DNA from: Hyposmocoma kahamanoa
Taxonomy: Eukaryota > Arthropoda > Insecta > Lepidoptera > Cosmopterigidae
Direction: 5' to 3'
DNA length: 64,000 nucleotides
Assembly (NCBI RefSeq): GCF_003589595.1
Contig: NW_020654878.1
Coordinates: forward strand, 710,216-774,215
Shown here: positions 34,501-41,884 of the stretch, piece after piece
Layout: the number at the start of each line of letters is the position of its first letter
Position numbering within the stretch: position 1 is the first letter of the stretch
The notes under the pieces: model-generated
Told to the model about the DNA's origin: nothing
What the model saw: only the letters and a program-made list of their open reading frames with translations
Database searches by the model: none
Made by a program: the position numbers and the translations under genes

Positions 34501-35409
34501 ATTTGGCATAGTAAATTTTTTGGTCAACCGTAAGTTGTGCATAAAAATTAATAAAAATGACCAAAATTTTTTTAGTATTAATTGGTTTCATTGGGAGATC
34601 ATTAAATTGTATGGTAAGAAAAAACGTGATTTTTGTTCGTCCCATACAACGACATGATTGTATAAAAAAACCTTTTTCTAAATTTGACCAACTTCTGTTG
34701 TCCCGATTTTTACGTTCTGTACAATTAAATGATTCCTTCATAAAAATGAGTCGAGTAGCATTAAAAAAGTTTTGATCAATTTTATTAATGTTTAAGTGCA
34801 ACTCACGCTTGAAAAAAAACTGACTATTCCAAAATCGTTTTCACAAAAAAATAATTAATGGTTCCTAAGACAGTTTCCTTGTATCTTCTATAGTATCGGA
34901 TTTCCCCGTAGTCTCATTTAAAAAAAAACACTCAATATATTGTGCAAAATTTGTAAATTAATGAATTAGCAATTTATTGCTTTAGAAAATCTATCCAATG
35001 CTTTGGATACTCACGTATTTGGCTATGGCGAGGATGGGATCAGTAAATATCAATGCAGCTGCTAATGTTAAACAAATGATCCCCAAACCGAAGAAAATAA
35101 ACACTTTTTCTGGAAAACCAATTTTTATACCATTACATTAGTGACGCAAGTAAAGCGAACACAAAAGGGTGTACCGCAAGGAATGCTACTGAGACATATG
35201 TTTATTATTATTGATGACATTTTTTAGAAATAAATTATGCAGTGAGCTTTTTACTGTTATTAAAGTCCTTATTTTGTTATTAATAGCAAGTTATGTGTTA
35301 TAATAGTAATTATTAATTAAATAGACATCTCACTTCTGCTAGCCATTATCGGCTTTCCATTGAATTGGGTGATAAATCCCATTTCAGAAGATTTGGAAAA
35401 AATCAGCAT
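22236..35409 (-). CDS. CD36 / class B scavenger receptor family protein (10 coding exons)
   Basis: Joining 35409-35334, 35109-35015, 34155-33992, 32411-32264, 32039-31839, 31542-31418, 29699-29431, 29037-28919, 24094-23969 and 22511-22236 gives 532 codons with every junction in phase, the normal size for the family. Membrane segments lie near residues 28-47 and 461-481, with a large ectodomain between. Seen: LFNVTNAERF (residues 84-93), VEEVGPFTYRE, six ectodomain cysteines at 273, 303, 340, 342, 347 and 357 matching the family's disulfide cluster, NAHFLYGGP and KHGSKILIEP. Sequons at N86 and N329. The tail ends in NSELLEKHRI. The family (CD36, SR-B1, LIMP2, insect SNMP, Croquemort, NinaD) binds lipids, carotenoids or modified lipoproteins; which subgroup this belongs to cannot be told. 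The first coding exon begins at a splice acceptor directly before the ATG, so a 5' UTR exon probably lies upstream; Met10 is an alternative start. Confidence 0.93.
22735..22800 (+). pseudogene. Small LINE fragment in intron 9
   Basis: Reads AQRVSIALESVNAASILGSM on the plus strand, a degenerate copy of the AQRISIAIQ.GNAASVLG ending seen at 49.7 kb. Confidence 0.55.
22905..23092 (-). pseudogene. Mariner transposase C-terminus relic (relic 3, part 1)
   Basis: The minus-strand frame gives HLTNEDMNFYERGILKLHER followed by SQKIVDQHDQYIIDQ and a stop, the F...GI..L..RW.k.i...G.Yi. end of mariner transposases. The element terminus accgtatcaaagtataa is shared with the relic at 37.13 kb. It is cut at 23092 by the insertion of a TTAA-targeting MITE. 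Confidence 0.75.
23096..23283. mobile_element. piggyBac-like MITE
   Basis: 188 bp, GC-rich against an AT-rich background, ends gggtgcgttcccacggc and ggcgtgggaagccgcc, flanked by TTAA (23092-23095) and TTAC (23284-23287). TTAA sites are the piggyBac target. It is nested inside the mariner relic within intron 9. Confidence 0.65.
23318..23615 (-). repeat. SINE-1 copy
   Basis: Minus-strand copy. The tail complement is atcatcaacccatttataac, the middle is atgttttcagtcaccgaaaa, and the tRNA-like head with its B box lies near 23555-23600. It is inserted between the two mariner relic pieces. Confidence 0.75.
23620..23800 (-). pseudogene. Mariner relic 3, part 2
   Basis: Aligns with 37470-37605: both hold ttgcccgcctatttttaaaa / ttcccgcctattcttaaatt and the catalytic-region block before HDNA. 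Coding is destroyed. Together with 22905-23092 it forms one mariner copy split by a MITE and a SINE. Confidence 0.6.
23969..24094 (-). CDS. CD36-family exon 9
   Basis: Residues 400-441 in phase 0: KLGVVLGTTFSMQVNIVIGD, ending MILPIGYFKI. This is the membrane-proximal region after ..EP (G.....Qin..i ... lPi.w.e). The acceptor ttttgttaaag is weak; the donor GTGAGT is strong. Confidence 0.9.
24421..24465. repeat. GT microsatellite
   Basis: Interrupted (gt)n tract in intron 8, longest pure run about 20 bases. Confidence 0.8.
24585..25015 (+). pseudogene. RTE-like LINE 3' end with ATGT tail
   Basis: The plus frame reads EMRALRSMAGVTRMDTLRNS, then RERCGVEEHIVTKTEKGMLR, then WLGHIERMNERRV, a TAG, and GRPRRTYHDQIEAILKK. 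The R.....R.mLRW.GH.eRm ... GRPr..y.dqi pattern is a typical lepidopteran RTE LINE ending, followed by a gtatgtatgtatg tail. At least one in-frame stop. Lies in intron 8 of the CD36-family gene, antisense to it. Confidence 0.8.
25318..25475 (+). repeat. SINE-2 copy
   Basis: Head ggcttagttggtaaagcgtc, then ggatcgaaggaatttttt and a tail ending aataattgaatatc. An internal rearrangement duplicates ggatcg. Confidence 0.7.
25485..25700 (-). repeat. Penelope-like terminal repeat
   Basis: Reverse complement of the 8590-8790 block, including ggtcccatggtcacggttga and ccaccctattttttcacta. It lies just upstream of the intact mariner. Confidence 0.7.
25728..27005 (+). mobile_element. Complete mariner element (1278 bp)
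   Basis: Terminal inverted repeats of about 22 bp (ggggttaaagtatgaaatt at the left; ctactttaacccc at the right) that differ by one indel. TA dinucleotides flank both ends, the target site of mariner. It encloses an uninterrupted transposase (25912-26931), so this may be a recently mobile copy. It lies in intron 8 of the CD36-family gene, in antisense orientation. Confidence 0.92.
25912..26931 (+). CDS. Mariner transposase, intact 339-residue ORF
   Basis: Cuts and re-joins the element's own ends at TA sites in the nucleus. The N-terminal half has helix-turn-helix regions (residues about 1-110) with GRPP at 61-64 and a WVPHDLTDLQ linker at 114-123. The catalytic triad reads D151 (TCDEKW), D243 (LLHDNARPH) and D278 (YSPDLAPTDYHFF), with 34 residues between the last two: the D,D34D signature of mariner. 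It ends FYRKGINNLPIRWQQCIDNN, as in the family. Length matches the usual 330-350. The ATG at 25912 follows a 184-bp leader after the left repeat. No stop or frameshift. The subfamily was not assigned. Whether the protein is active cannot be told from sequence. Confidence 0.96.
   Translation: MDTAKIRVIFEYEFRRGTNAAETARNINAAFGEGSTNERTVRFWFKRFRDGNFDLKNEPRGRPPTQVNNDELREIVEADPSQTTQELAAWFNVTLPTILTHLRQINKIKKYEKWVPHDLTDLQKETRVETCVALLNRYRNEGILDRIVTCDEKWILYDNRKRKMQWLTPGQMPQQCPKAKLTNKKVMVTVWWSQHGVIHYSFLRSGQAITADVYCAELRTMLTKLAVKQPRLMNRSSPLLLHDNARPHTARETILTLQELQLETIRHPPYSPDLAPTDYHFFRDLDNYLRDKKFSSQEAVQNAFTQFVQSRSSEFYRKGINNLPIRWQQCIDNNVNYFD
27500..27970. repeat. Region rich in inverted repeats
   Basis: Repeats of cacgactatctgtcgt appear at about 27507 and 27921, with many related cgac/gtcg words between. 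A perfect 18-bp-arm hairpin lies at 27729-27771. This suggests a MITE or a satellite-like insertion in intron 8, but clear ends were not found. Confidence 0.5.
27729..27771. repeat. Perfect hairpin
   Basis: Arms gtcacgtttttaccgtga and tcacggtaaaaacgtgac around a 7-base loop tgttttg. Confidence 0.85.
27975..28660. other. Intron 8 remainder, nothing recognised
   Basis: No ORF or family-level repeat could be supported between the inverted-repeat region and the tRNA-like piece. Confidence 0.4.
28665..28745 (-). repeat. tRNA-like SINE piece
   Basis: The minus strand shows catggtcgagtggcttgcac and ggtcccgggttcgatccgc, which are A- and B-box-like, separated by ttttcatggtgtagcc. A related head is at 46480-46570 on the plus strand. 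Too long and unpaired for a true tRNA. Confidence 0.5.
28919..29037 (-). CDS. CD36-family exon 8
   Basis: Completes Gly360 and encodes residues 361-399: LPLALSNAHFLYGGPHLFER, then LKPDEQKHGSKILIEP. Matches the lP..lS.PHFl..d.......GL.Pd...H......EP block. Donor GTAAGA, acceptor cattttcag. Confidence 0.95.
29128..29160. mobile_element. Orphan mariner end
   Basis: tcagtacgaaacggcaattt, then catactttaatca closely resembles the right end of the intact mariner (tcagtacaaatcggcaattt). No other part of an element adjoins it. Confidence 0.55.
29431..29699 (-). CDS. CD36-family exon 7 (cysteine cluster)
   Basis: Completes Arg270 and encodes residues 271-359 plus one base. Carries KCNSFINAYEG (the family's CN.i.GTDG position), RIFRNVLCRM and KECTCQRGLCVDGISDLSPC, giving all six ectodomain cysteines. 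The usual TDGT/FPP part is diverged. Donor GTAAGA, acceptor atttttcag. Confidence 0.95.
29945..30150 (-). pseudogene. RTE-like LINE C-terminal relic
   Basis: A 61-codon minus frame: ILEWRQRTGRRSMGRPPTRR, then TDDPMGKPM, ending YFQQWTSSG and a stop. The W..R.g.R..GRPp.RW.DD ... QqW...G ending is a common RTE-type LINE terminus. It lies in intron 6 of the CD36-family gene, sense orientation. Confidence 0.75.
30285..30580 (-). pseudogene. LINE C-terminal relic
   Basis: An 89-codon minus frame includes LHPHFLDAWHVTTTRASRLF, then LPRTSKMWNGLPPEVFPLRY, then FFKRRVNKVLRSR. The hP..v......T.r...sF..rt...WN.lP..vFP..y....Fk.rv pattern ends several LINE families. Lies in intron 6. Confidence 0.75.
30770..31015 (+). 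repeat. LINE 3' terminus
   Basis: Shares gcagtgcccttacagggttt and a terminal cataatgcaataactataac with the 3' end at 9640-9735. No coding part is left. Confidence 0.6.
31418..31542 (-). CDS. CD36-family exon 6
   Basis: Residues 229-269 plus two bases: MYDKNLEYTLEVGAKHEDKF, then LRNWNYEDPSE. It has no conventional start context; the ATG is internal, since phase continues from exon 5. Too short to stand out as an ORF. Acceptor catctttcag, donor GTAAAT. Confidence 0.88.
31839..32039 (-). CDS. CD36-family exon 5
   Basis: Residues 162-228 in phase 0. Includes NYLWGYEDTLLTLGHTFMP and FDTLGLLDR, the conserved LWGY.D.l ... fGll segment. Acceptor ttttccag, donor GTAAGT. Confidence 0.94.
32264..32411 (-). 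CDS. CD36-family exon 4
   Basis: Completes Arg112 and encodes residues 113-161, starting EDRKFDKLEIDEAAGVMRY, then SPRFDPVFMPEES. The E and the Y.p..F blocks fit the family. Acceptor ttgcttacag, donor GTAAGC. Confidence 0.92.
32560..32735 (-). repeat. SINE-1 3' part
   Basis: The minus strand shows the tail complement (atagtccgtcacactgttcc) and gattgtgaaacttcttagac, as in the other SINE-1 copies. The head is missing. Lies in intron 3. Confidence 0.65.
32760..33430 (+). pseudogene. RTE-like LINE C-terminal relic
   Basis: A 77-codon plus frame reads VQSYVYLGALISNIGGCVDE, then VKRRMAVSRIAMDKLLKIWG, then NRNITKATKIWLARTLVYSV, then FLYAAHGRS. Other frames continue with MWCWRRMLVVSWTNFRSNAS, a WNFDSI block and GRSPIRWTDQMKSAVGGP. 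This is the whole post-palm region of an RTE-type LINE with a frameshift near 33020. Intron 3, antisense to the CD36-family gene. Confidence 0.8.
33545..33635 (-). repeat. rep-B fragment
   Basis: aaaaaagaggaggttctcaa, then ttccgcggttacgccgacat: the end block of rep-B in reverse. Confidence 0.5.
33795..33890 (+). repeat. rep-C copy with ATT microsatellite
   Basis: cgatacagggtttccctag, then an (att)n tract of about 27 bases, the likely tail of a small retroelement. Confidence 0.6.
33992..34155 (-). CDS. CD36-family exon 3
   Basis: Residues 58-111 plus two bases. Contains HISVYLFNVTNAERF and EKLKVEEVGPFTY, both family hallmarks. The acceptor is gtttcag. The donor after TACAG reads GCAAGT, a GC donor rather than GT. 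Confidence 0.92.
34406..34935. mobile_element. 530-bp foldback element in intron 2
   Basis: Ends cagtgttttttttaatggga and ttaaaaaaaaacactcaa. The first 80 bp of each arm match very well as inverted repeats (cttaggaact near the left, ggttcctaag near the right), and weaker pairing continues to about 240 bp per arm, so the element is close to one long palindrome. TA dinucleotides occur at both ends (34404-34405 and 34936-34937), suggesting a Tc1/mariner-type target site. No ORF. Confidence 0.75.
35015..35109 (-). CDS. CD36-family exon 2
   Basis: Residues 26-57, holding the N-terminal membrane anchor VFIFFGLGIICLTLAAALIF. Acceptor ttttccag, donor GTGAGT. Confidence 0.9.
35334..35409 (-). CDS. 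CD36-family exon 1 (first coding)
   Basis: Encodes residues 1-25 plus one base: MLIFSKSSEMGFI and then a short basic end before the membrane segment. The acceptor tttttttacag directly precedes the first ATG; the donor is GTGAGA. The exon may be longer at the 5' end if an upstream coding exon exists. The second ATG (Met10) has the better start context (GAAATGG). Confidence 0.75.
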
Positions 35410-35412
35410 CTG

Positions 35413-35551
35413 TAAAAAAATGTAGAATAGCTTATTATACTAGTTACTTTTGAAGAATAATATTAAAGAATACCATTTGCTCGTTAAAACTAACAGTTGG
35501 TTTATGTTTATTTAAGACTGGACTGAGGTGGTAAGGACATGGTAAGCTGTA
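35413..35551. other. Sequence upstream of the first CD36-family coding exon
   Basis: Probably intronic, because an acceptor directly precedes the first ATG. No TATA box or initiator could be supported. Confidence 0.3.
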
Positions 35552-36839
35552 CATGGGGTGCACTATAAATTTCCGGAATGAATAAGAAAAAATACTATAA
35601 ATGGTCAGAAATGAATTTATTGTTTGTCAAAATATTCTCCGATAGCGTTAATGCACTTTTTCATAGGAATGAACCAATTTTGAAAACATTTATACCACTC
35701 CTCCGTGACAATCTCTGAAACATATTTTCCATACTATTCGACAGCCTCTTCAGGTGATGGAAATCGTTGACAGCGTAACTGGTTCTTAATTTTTGGAAAT
35801 AAATAAAAGTCACGAGGTACCAGGTCGGAACTGTACGCGGAATGGCTCATAAAGTAAACGTTGTTCACATTCAAAAATTCGGCTGTCTGGCTATGTGAGA
35901 ATTGGTATTATCGTGGTGCAAGACGATACAGCGTTTACGGTTATTTTTACGGATTTGTCAATAACTTCCGGCAAACAAATGGTCGTGTACCAAAAAAAAA
36001 AAAAAAAAACTATTCACGGTACAACGATTCTCGAAAGCAACAGTAGCCACGTGTCCAGTTTTATTAAAAAAACAAGCAATCATCTGCTTAGAGGCACTTT
36101 GCACGCACGCCAATTTGATCGGTTTTGGCTCATCTCGAAAAACCCATACGCTCGATTGCTGCTTTGTTTTGGGATCGTAACTCCATGTTTCATCACCTAT
36201 TACTATGTCCCACATCAAATTTGACGCCCCTTCATTGAATCTGGTAAGCATAGCATTGCACCAAGTGACGCGATCCTTTTTGAGACTCAGTCAAATTGTG
36301 TGGGATTCACCGAGAGCACAGCCTTTTCACACCCAAATGTTTGTTTAGTATTGATTGTATTTGACTCATGCCTATGCCTAAAGATGCCCGAATCTCATGG
36401 TATGTCACATGCCAGCCTGTTTTGATCTTACGGCGCACAGCATCGATGTTTTTGTTGTACTCAGTAGTGGACGGGCGACCATCACGAAATTCGTCACTAA
36501 GATTCACACACATGCAAATCAGCTACAAATAGTCGTCTTGCATGGTGCTTTATCGCTAAAAGCAGTTTGAAGCCGAGCAAAGCTCCGCGGAGCTGTTAAA
36601 TTGCACTCAAAGTCGGAGAAAATCATACTACGAAAATTTTCATAAGATAAATCCATGGTGATAGAAGACAACTAATTTCTAAAATGACGCCACAATGTTT
36701 TTTACATAAATTTAACAAGTGACAGTCAGATGAAACAAACCGTATTCTATAGCCAAGTTCCATTTTCAAATGTTGTAATTACTTTTTAAATATTGTTTAT
36801 GTAAGTGGCCAGTTCCGGAAACTCATAGTGCGCCCTATG
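35552..36839 (-). mobile_element. Second mariner element, decayed but nearly full length
   Basis: 1288 bp with inverted ends catggggtgcactataaatt and tcatagtgcgccctatg, flanked by TA on both sides. Minus-strand transposase pieces: SLGIGMSQIQSILNKHLGVK (helix-turn-helix), then, in another frame, VIGDETWSYDPKTKQQSSVW and KQMIACFFNKTGHVATVAFE. GDETW carries the first catalytic Asp. A T-rich run, frameshifts and loss of much of the C-terminal half make it inactive. It lies 142 bp upstream of the first CD36-family coding exon, in the same orientation. Confidence 0.85.
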
Positions 36840-36844
36840 TAACA

Positions 36845-37120
36845 TTGCATGACTTCATTTAATGTAAGATCTGTTCCTTTTGTGTTGAGATAATAAAATC
36901 ATTATTATTATTACTGTCAGAGTTGCTGTCACCATTATTGTTATCATTAATATACAGTTTTTTAGCCAGCCATATATGGACATAAGAAATCGAAAAAATT
37001 ATTTCCAAACCATATGAGTGCTGTTTGCTGTATAAGGTAAGGCAAAGTACCTACTTTTATATTATTTATATAATGTTATCAAAATCATTCATAAACCTCT
37101 TGAGGAATTGCGTTGACCTA
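36845..37120. other. No gene recognised
   Basis: AT-rich, with an att tract near 36902-36916. No supported ORF. Confidence 0.45.
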
Positions 37121-37124
37121 AGAG

Positions 37125-37605
37125 TCCGTGCGGTATCAAAGTATAAACGAAAAACGGGTAAAAAAATAATATCAAACTCTAATCAGTTATGTATTGACTA
37201 CGTTGATAACAATATTTTAGTATTCTGTGTAGTTATAGAACGATTTATTAAATGATAACTTTATTAAAGGTAACAAAACTTCCTATCGGTACTAATAAAA
37301 AACATCTTCAAGTGTAGTTTGGTGATCTATTCGTTGTCAAAGTCGTATATATTGTAAAAAATTTGTTAATACCGAAACAAGTGACAACCTAAAGAAGCTA
37401 CGTTGGGCGAATACGGTGGGTGAGGTCTCCATTTGAACCCATCGGCAATAGTCTTTAACGGCTTTGTAAAGATGTGTGTAGCTGGCATTATTATGATAAA
37501 ATACAACACTTTTAACATCACCAGTTTTGTACCCGTACACTTTCCCGCCTATTCTTAAATTGCCTAAAATATTACTTTTAAAATGATCATAGACAATATA
37601 ATTCA
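37125..37605 (-). pseudogene. Mariner relic 4
   Basis: The terminus cggtatcaaagtataaacg matches the end of relic 3 at 22905. The minus-strand frame keeps VVFYHNNASYTHLYKAVKDY (the HDNA region, with Asn replacing the catalytic Asp) and IGGKVYGYKTG. Internally deleted and dead. Confidence 0.7.
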
Positions 37606-37639
37606 AGACATTTCAAAAGAAAGTAGTTTTCTTCTTGGT

Positions 37640-37835
37640 CTCCTTCATCTCGTGATCTTTTATTATGCGCATAGCCGAAGAATGAAATTCCCTGCCCTGC
37701 GACTGTGGTATCGAGCACATACAACCTGAGCATCTTAAGGTGCGACTAAACAGGCATCTTCTGGGCGAGCTCGTTCCATCGTAGATCCTGTCTTTGCTCC
37801 AGGGGTACGTAGTGGTAAAGAGCAAGTCCATATAC
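37640..37835 (+). pseudogene. LINE C-terminal relic
   Basis: The plus strand reads a shifted PATVVSSTYNLSIL followed by a degenerate stretch, like the ..WNsLPa.vfssTYnl..Fk.rl.r.l ending. Short and frameshifted. Confidence 0.5.
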
Positions 37836-37934
37836 TTTAAAAAAGTTCTTTTTCATTAAAGATGCTGGCAAATACCGCACGGACTTCTTGGCCAACTAAT
37901 TAACGGCCTGTACTACCTCTCTTAACCATAGCTA

Positions 37935-38225
37935 TTTTTAACCGACTTCGAAAAAAGAGGAGGTTCTTAATTCGACTATATATTTGTGTGTGTTACGCAA
38001 TTACTCTGGCCGAATTTGTGAACCAATTTTGGTGATTCGTTTTTGTGGGAAAGAGGGTACCTGAGCCTTGGTCCCATCGACCTCAAAGGGTGGCAAACTA
38101 GAGCATGAATCCATCAAGCACTTTCCGGTAACCGATTTCAATAAAACATGGCAAATGGATGTATTTCCACGAACTTTTGATGTCTTTTTTTTAATAAAAA
38201 TATGAAATGTCATAATGTTAACCAA
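37935..38225 (-). repeat. rep-B copy
   Basis: aaccgacttcgaaaaaagag, then gaggttcttaattcgacta, ending cacgaacttttgatgtc: a nearly full copy in reverse orientation. Confidence 0.65.
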
Positions 38226-38547
38226 AAGTAAATCATTTTAATTCAATATGAAGTATACGCCTTGGATTGGGTTCTCCATCGCTTCCTTGAATAATATTTG
38301 CTGACTGAACTGTACTCAATAATATTTGCTTTGATCTTTCGTTTGTTTGGTTAGTTGTAAGTAAACTAATGCATGGTAACTGCATTTTTTGTTCATCGCT
38401 TTATCGCAAGCACAAAATGTTCACGTTGTGTTTGTAGATTTTTGATATGAAAGTAAAATTAGCGCATTTCATGTAAATCAGGCCAGGCAAGCAAAATGAC
38501 AACTAGAAAAGTCATCATTTTGTATAAATCTAGTCTAAAAAAAGTTT

Positions 38548-38785
38548 AGTAGCAGTTGTGAAAGAGCTCGCCCTGGGAAGTACTAAGTAGTAAGCCATGT
38601 TTACCTATTTCTGCCGCCAAGCAGCAATGTCAGCATTATTGAGAACCGGTTTTGAAGGGTAAGGGTACTGGTGAAATTACTGGCACGTGGGACTTGTAAA
38701 CTTATGTCTCAGGGTGACGGGCGCAGTGGCAGTGCCCCTCAGATCTTTGCGATTTAAAGCTCTGCGTGGCACTGCAACTGTTATA
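38548..38785 (+). repeat. rep-A copy
   Basis: From gtagcagttgtgaaagagct to ctgcgtggcactgcaactgt, with ctttgcgatttaaagctctg in the middle. Confidence 0.7.
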
Positions 38786-38879
38786 ACGACTTTGGTTGAT
38801 TCCGCATACAGTGAAAGTGTTAAATCACTTTGGAAAAAAATATATGGAATAATTGAGGAGACACACAATACAGTGTGAA

Positions 38880-39330
38880 AACTCGATTCTAAAAAATTTT
38901 TACAATAGAAAAAAAACACAAAATTATATCGAAATTTTACAAAAAACCCGCTGTATTCAATGGGTACTTCACATATACCAATGATTATTTTAATATCAAC
39001 TGTACTAAATAGAATACGTATAGCAACGTTTGTAAAAAAAAGGTAAATTCTGAAATACAGCCAGTGTCCCTGCCGCTCTACCTAAGCAAAATGAACCGTA
39101 TTAGTACGGGAAACGTTTTAATTCGAACTGAGATAGTATGTACTCTTAAATATATAGGCTTGCGTCTCATAAAAGCACTCTTGACGTAGGATGCAAAGGC
39201 TTTATTACATCAAGGGAAGGTATTATTTATTAGTATTTAATTCTATAAGTGTAAAAAATCCGTTATCTTTAATTTGTTTCATTTTAAAACTTCATAATTG
39301 ACAAACTTTTGTGTGCAATAACATTTGAAT
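38880..39330. other. AT-rich, no gene
   Basis: Nothing could be supported here. Confidence 0.5.
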
Positions 39331-39332
39331 AA

Positions 39333-40260
39333 GTTTTTTCTTGCCGCGAGTGCTTGTATTGAAATCACAGCAAGAGACGGAAGCTAAGAGGTTCAAATAT
39401 AGATTCATGAGCGTAGCGAGGGTTTCAAGCCACGAGATGCAAAACAACTTTGCTGCCGAAAACACACCTTCTCACGTCACTAAAGCGATGAAAATGGTAG
39501 ATGAAAGTTTTGGTAGAGAACAGTAGAACATCACTTTTTAATTAAAGGAAAAAAGCTTATCTTCGGATGCGTTCTGAATTTACACCTCATCATTATTTTG
39601 TGTGATTAAGTGATTATTGAAATTATTTTAATTCTTCGACGAATTAAAATAATTTACTAAACACAATTAGTTATCATTGCCAATCTAATGTGAACAATAA
39701 TAAGAATAAAATATACCAACGGATTTATGTTACATAAATCAACGTGAAACAAAATCAAGTGAAACAAAAACTTTATACTAAAGGTTATTATACAACTTCT
39801 GCGTACTTGGATGACAAAAATCCGTGGTAGTACCCGTTTAGCTCATGGAGGCAGTGTCGATCTCTGATGTTTCAAATAAAAAAAATATTGTAAATGTTAT
39901 TTACAACGAGCAACCCCTAGAGTTTCTTGCTCATTCTTCTCAGGGGAATCTGCCTCACGAATGAGCGGTAGAGTTTAACCATTGTGGCGATTTCAAGTGT
40001 AATAATGCTTACCTATGAAATAAAGATTATTTTGAATTTGAATTTGAATTTGAAAATAAGTAATGTGCGATAAATCGCTTAATTGAACGTGCCATTATCT
40101 TTTTTTTCATCGTTTTCAAGGTAGGTGCACCTCAATCCATCGTCAAGTTGGAATTTCAAAAACCTTTTCCATGTTAGCGCGCAAAAAACGCTTTTGCGCG
40201 CAGATTTCTAATGAGAAAGAAAGCCTTTCTGAGCTAAAAAATTTTTAACATCTCTGGATT
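39333..40260 (+). repeat. rep-D copy 1, interrupted by a LINE 3' end
   Basis: Begins with cgcgagtgcttgtattgaaa and ends with cgcttttgcgcgcagatttc. Its second copy at 51870-52380 is uninterrupted. Here a LINE 3' fragment (about 39745-40055) sits in the middle, so the element class is older than that LINE insertion. Confidence 0.65.
39745..40055 (+). mobile_element. Truncated LINE 3' end inside rep-D
   Basis: gagtttcttgctcattcttc, then cttacctatgaaataaagat, ending in a gaatttgaatttgaatttg tail. Comparison with the empty site at 52190-52205 shows the insertion point. Confidence 0.65.
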
Positions 40261-40264
40261 TTGT

Positions 40265-40795
40265 GTACTTTTTAGTATAGGACTTAAATACATCTACAAT
40301 TCGGTGTCACAATTATCCACTTTTTTGTTACTCCGTTTTGCTGAAAACAATAAGGCTTGTGTTTTTAAAACTATGAGACTTGGGGGTCAGATTCCCTGTC
40401 GTCACCATCACTTACTGGAAATTGAACTGGTAGCTGTGTCCAACAGTGGTATTTAAACAATACAGTATCATTACCGCTAGCACGAAAAAATCATATGAAT
40501 ATATATTTTGTTGATAAACGAAGTCAGATAAGCAGCTTCTGCGCCCGCGTTGCCCGAAAGTGCACGTCCCTTCGTCCTTACGCGAGTTCAACGGATGGGG
40601 GTCATAGGGTCATCGAATAAGCATTGATAATAATATGTTTCATTTGATTTCATTATCACTCTATTGTCTAGAGATAAGTGATTTTTGTTTAATGCTTTCA
40701 GTCGCGATTTATTAAAAGTTGTAGTTCTGATTCCGAAAGAATAAGAGATATAAAGAGATCTCTCAAATAAGTATGGCAAAATAAAAATATGTTTT
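40265..40795. other. No gene recognised
   Basis: Only a 63-codon minus ORF without signature. Confidence 0.45.
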
Positions 40796-40799
40796 TTTA

Positions 40800-41030
40800 T
40801 GGTTAAAATATGTGCATTTGACCTTCATTTCACCTAATGGAAAGTAACGATGAGGTCTGAATGAAGCATGCACACCTAAATAAAGCCTATTCACTCTCGC
40901 CTTGAAAATCTGCAGGCAGGGAATCCTATACTGTACGCCATCTAAATGCAGAAGCGTAAAACTTCGTGCTAATCTTGGGTAGGTATGAAACATAGAAATG
41001 GACCCCAGGCTGAGTCTAATCCCCCGATGA
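40800..41030 (-). pseudogene. LINE C-terminal relic
   Basis: The minus strand includes RLARSFTLLHLDGVQYRIPC and FKARVNRLYLGVHASF, a decayed copy of the end of the family at 42.5-43.7 kb (Fk.rvNr.ylG..). Confidence 0.6.
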
Positions 41031-41116
41031 TAGAACGGAGATAGGCGAGTGACCCGTATCTCTCTCTCTCTTAAGTAAGAAAATTATAATTATAATAATT
41101 ACCAAATTATATTGAA

Positions 41117-41720
41117 ATGATCAAACTCTATTACTCATTTGTAAAGCTTATTTATAGATTACCTATGACAACTGATATGCCGATAGGTATCTATATAGAC
41201 ATAAAAACATTTACACATTACAAAATTTGTATTCAAGAGAATGAGATGGTCCTGCAGAAACTTGCTGTTAGGGCTATCAACATTGTTACACACTGGCGTC
41301 ATACTGTACATCACGAGATAGCATGTGAAGTAGAGAAACTAAAGCAGGAAGTTGATAGTCGGCACCCTTTATTCGGCCATAAACTCCTACCAGTACGACT
41401 ATCAAGTATTAAGAGCTTCCTTCCACATACAACCGCTTTAGAAAGTAGCCCAACGGACTGAGTTGCAGTGGTCAATATGGGAATCCCTGAATTATCTCAG
41501 ATCACAAGTTGGCGGATGCAGAGACAATATGGTGAAAGGGAATATATCAACCCGAAACAAAACCATTGCACATGCAGATCCCCCACACAAAGCACGTCTC
41601 ACTTGGTTTCATGCCCGCTGTGTTTGATCAGCTACACCCGCGAAGACCTGCTAAAGGTATGAAATAGGGGCATAGAGATGGATGCTTTCCGAGCCAAAGA
41701 CATATAACACTGGTTTTTTA
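41117..41720 (+). pseudogene. LINE C-terminal relic with Cys/His block
   Basis: The frame at 41117-41461 holds WRHTVHHEIACEVEKLKQEV. After one stop it continues with MGIPELSQITSWRMQRQYGE, then NHCTCRSPTQSTSHLVSCPL, then YTREDLLKV. The C.C ... H.v.Cp.c block resembles the one at 15.2 kb. Confidence 0.6.
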
Positions 41721-41884
41721 TTGATTTTTGTCATTGACTCGAAGAAAAAGACTGGCGTCATAGCACTTTTTCATGAAAAGTAGTAACAGGCATAATTAGT
41801 ACAACAAACCTATCTAATTCTTATTATTAATTAATTAATAAGGTTACTGATGATATTAAAAGCTTTGCCAATTGCGAGGTTTAA

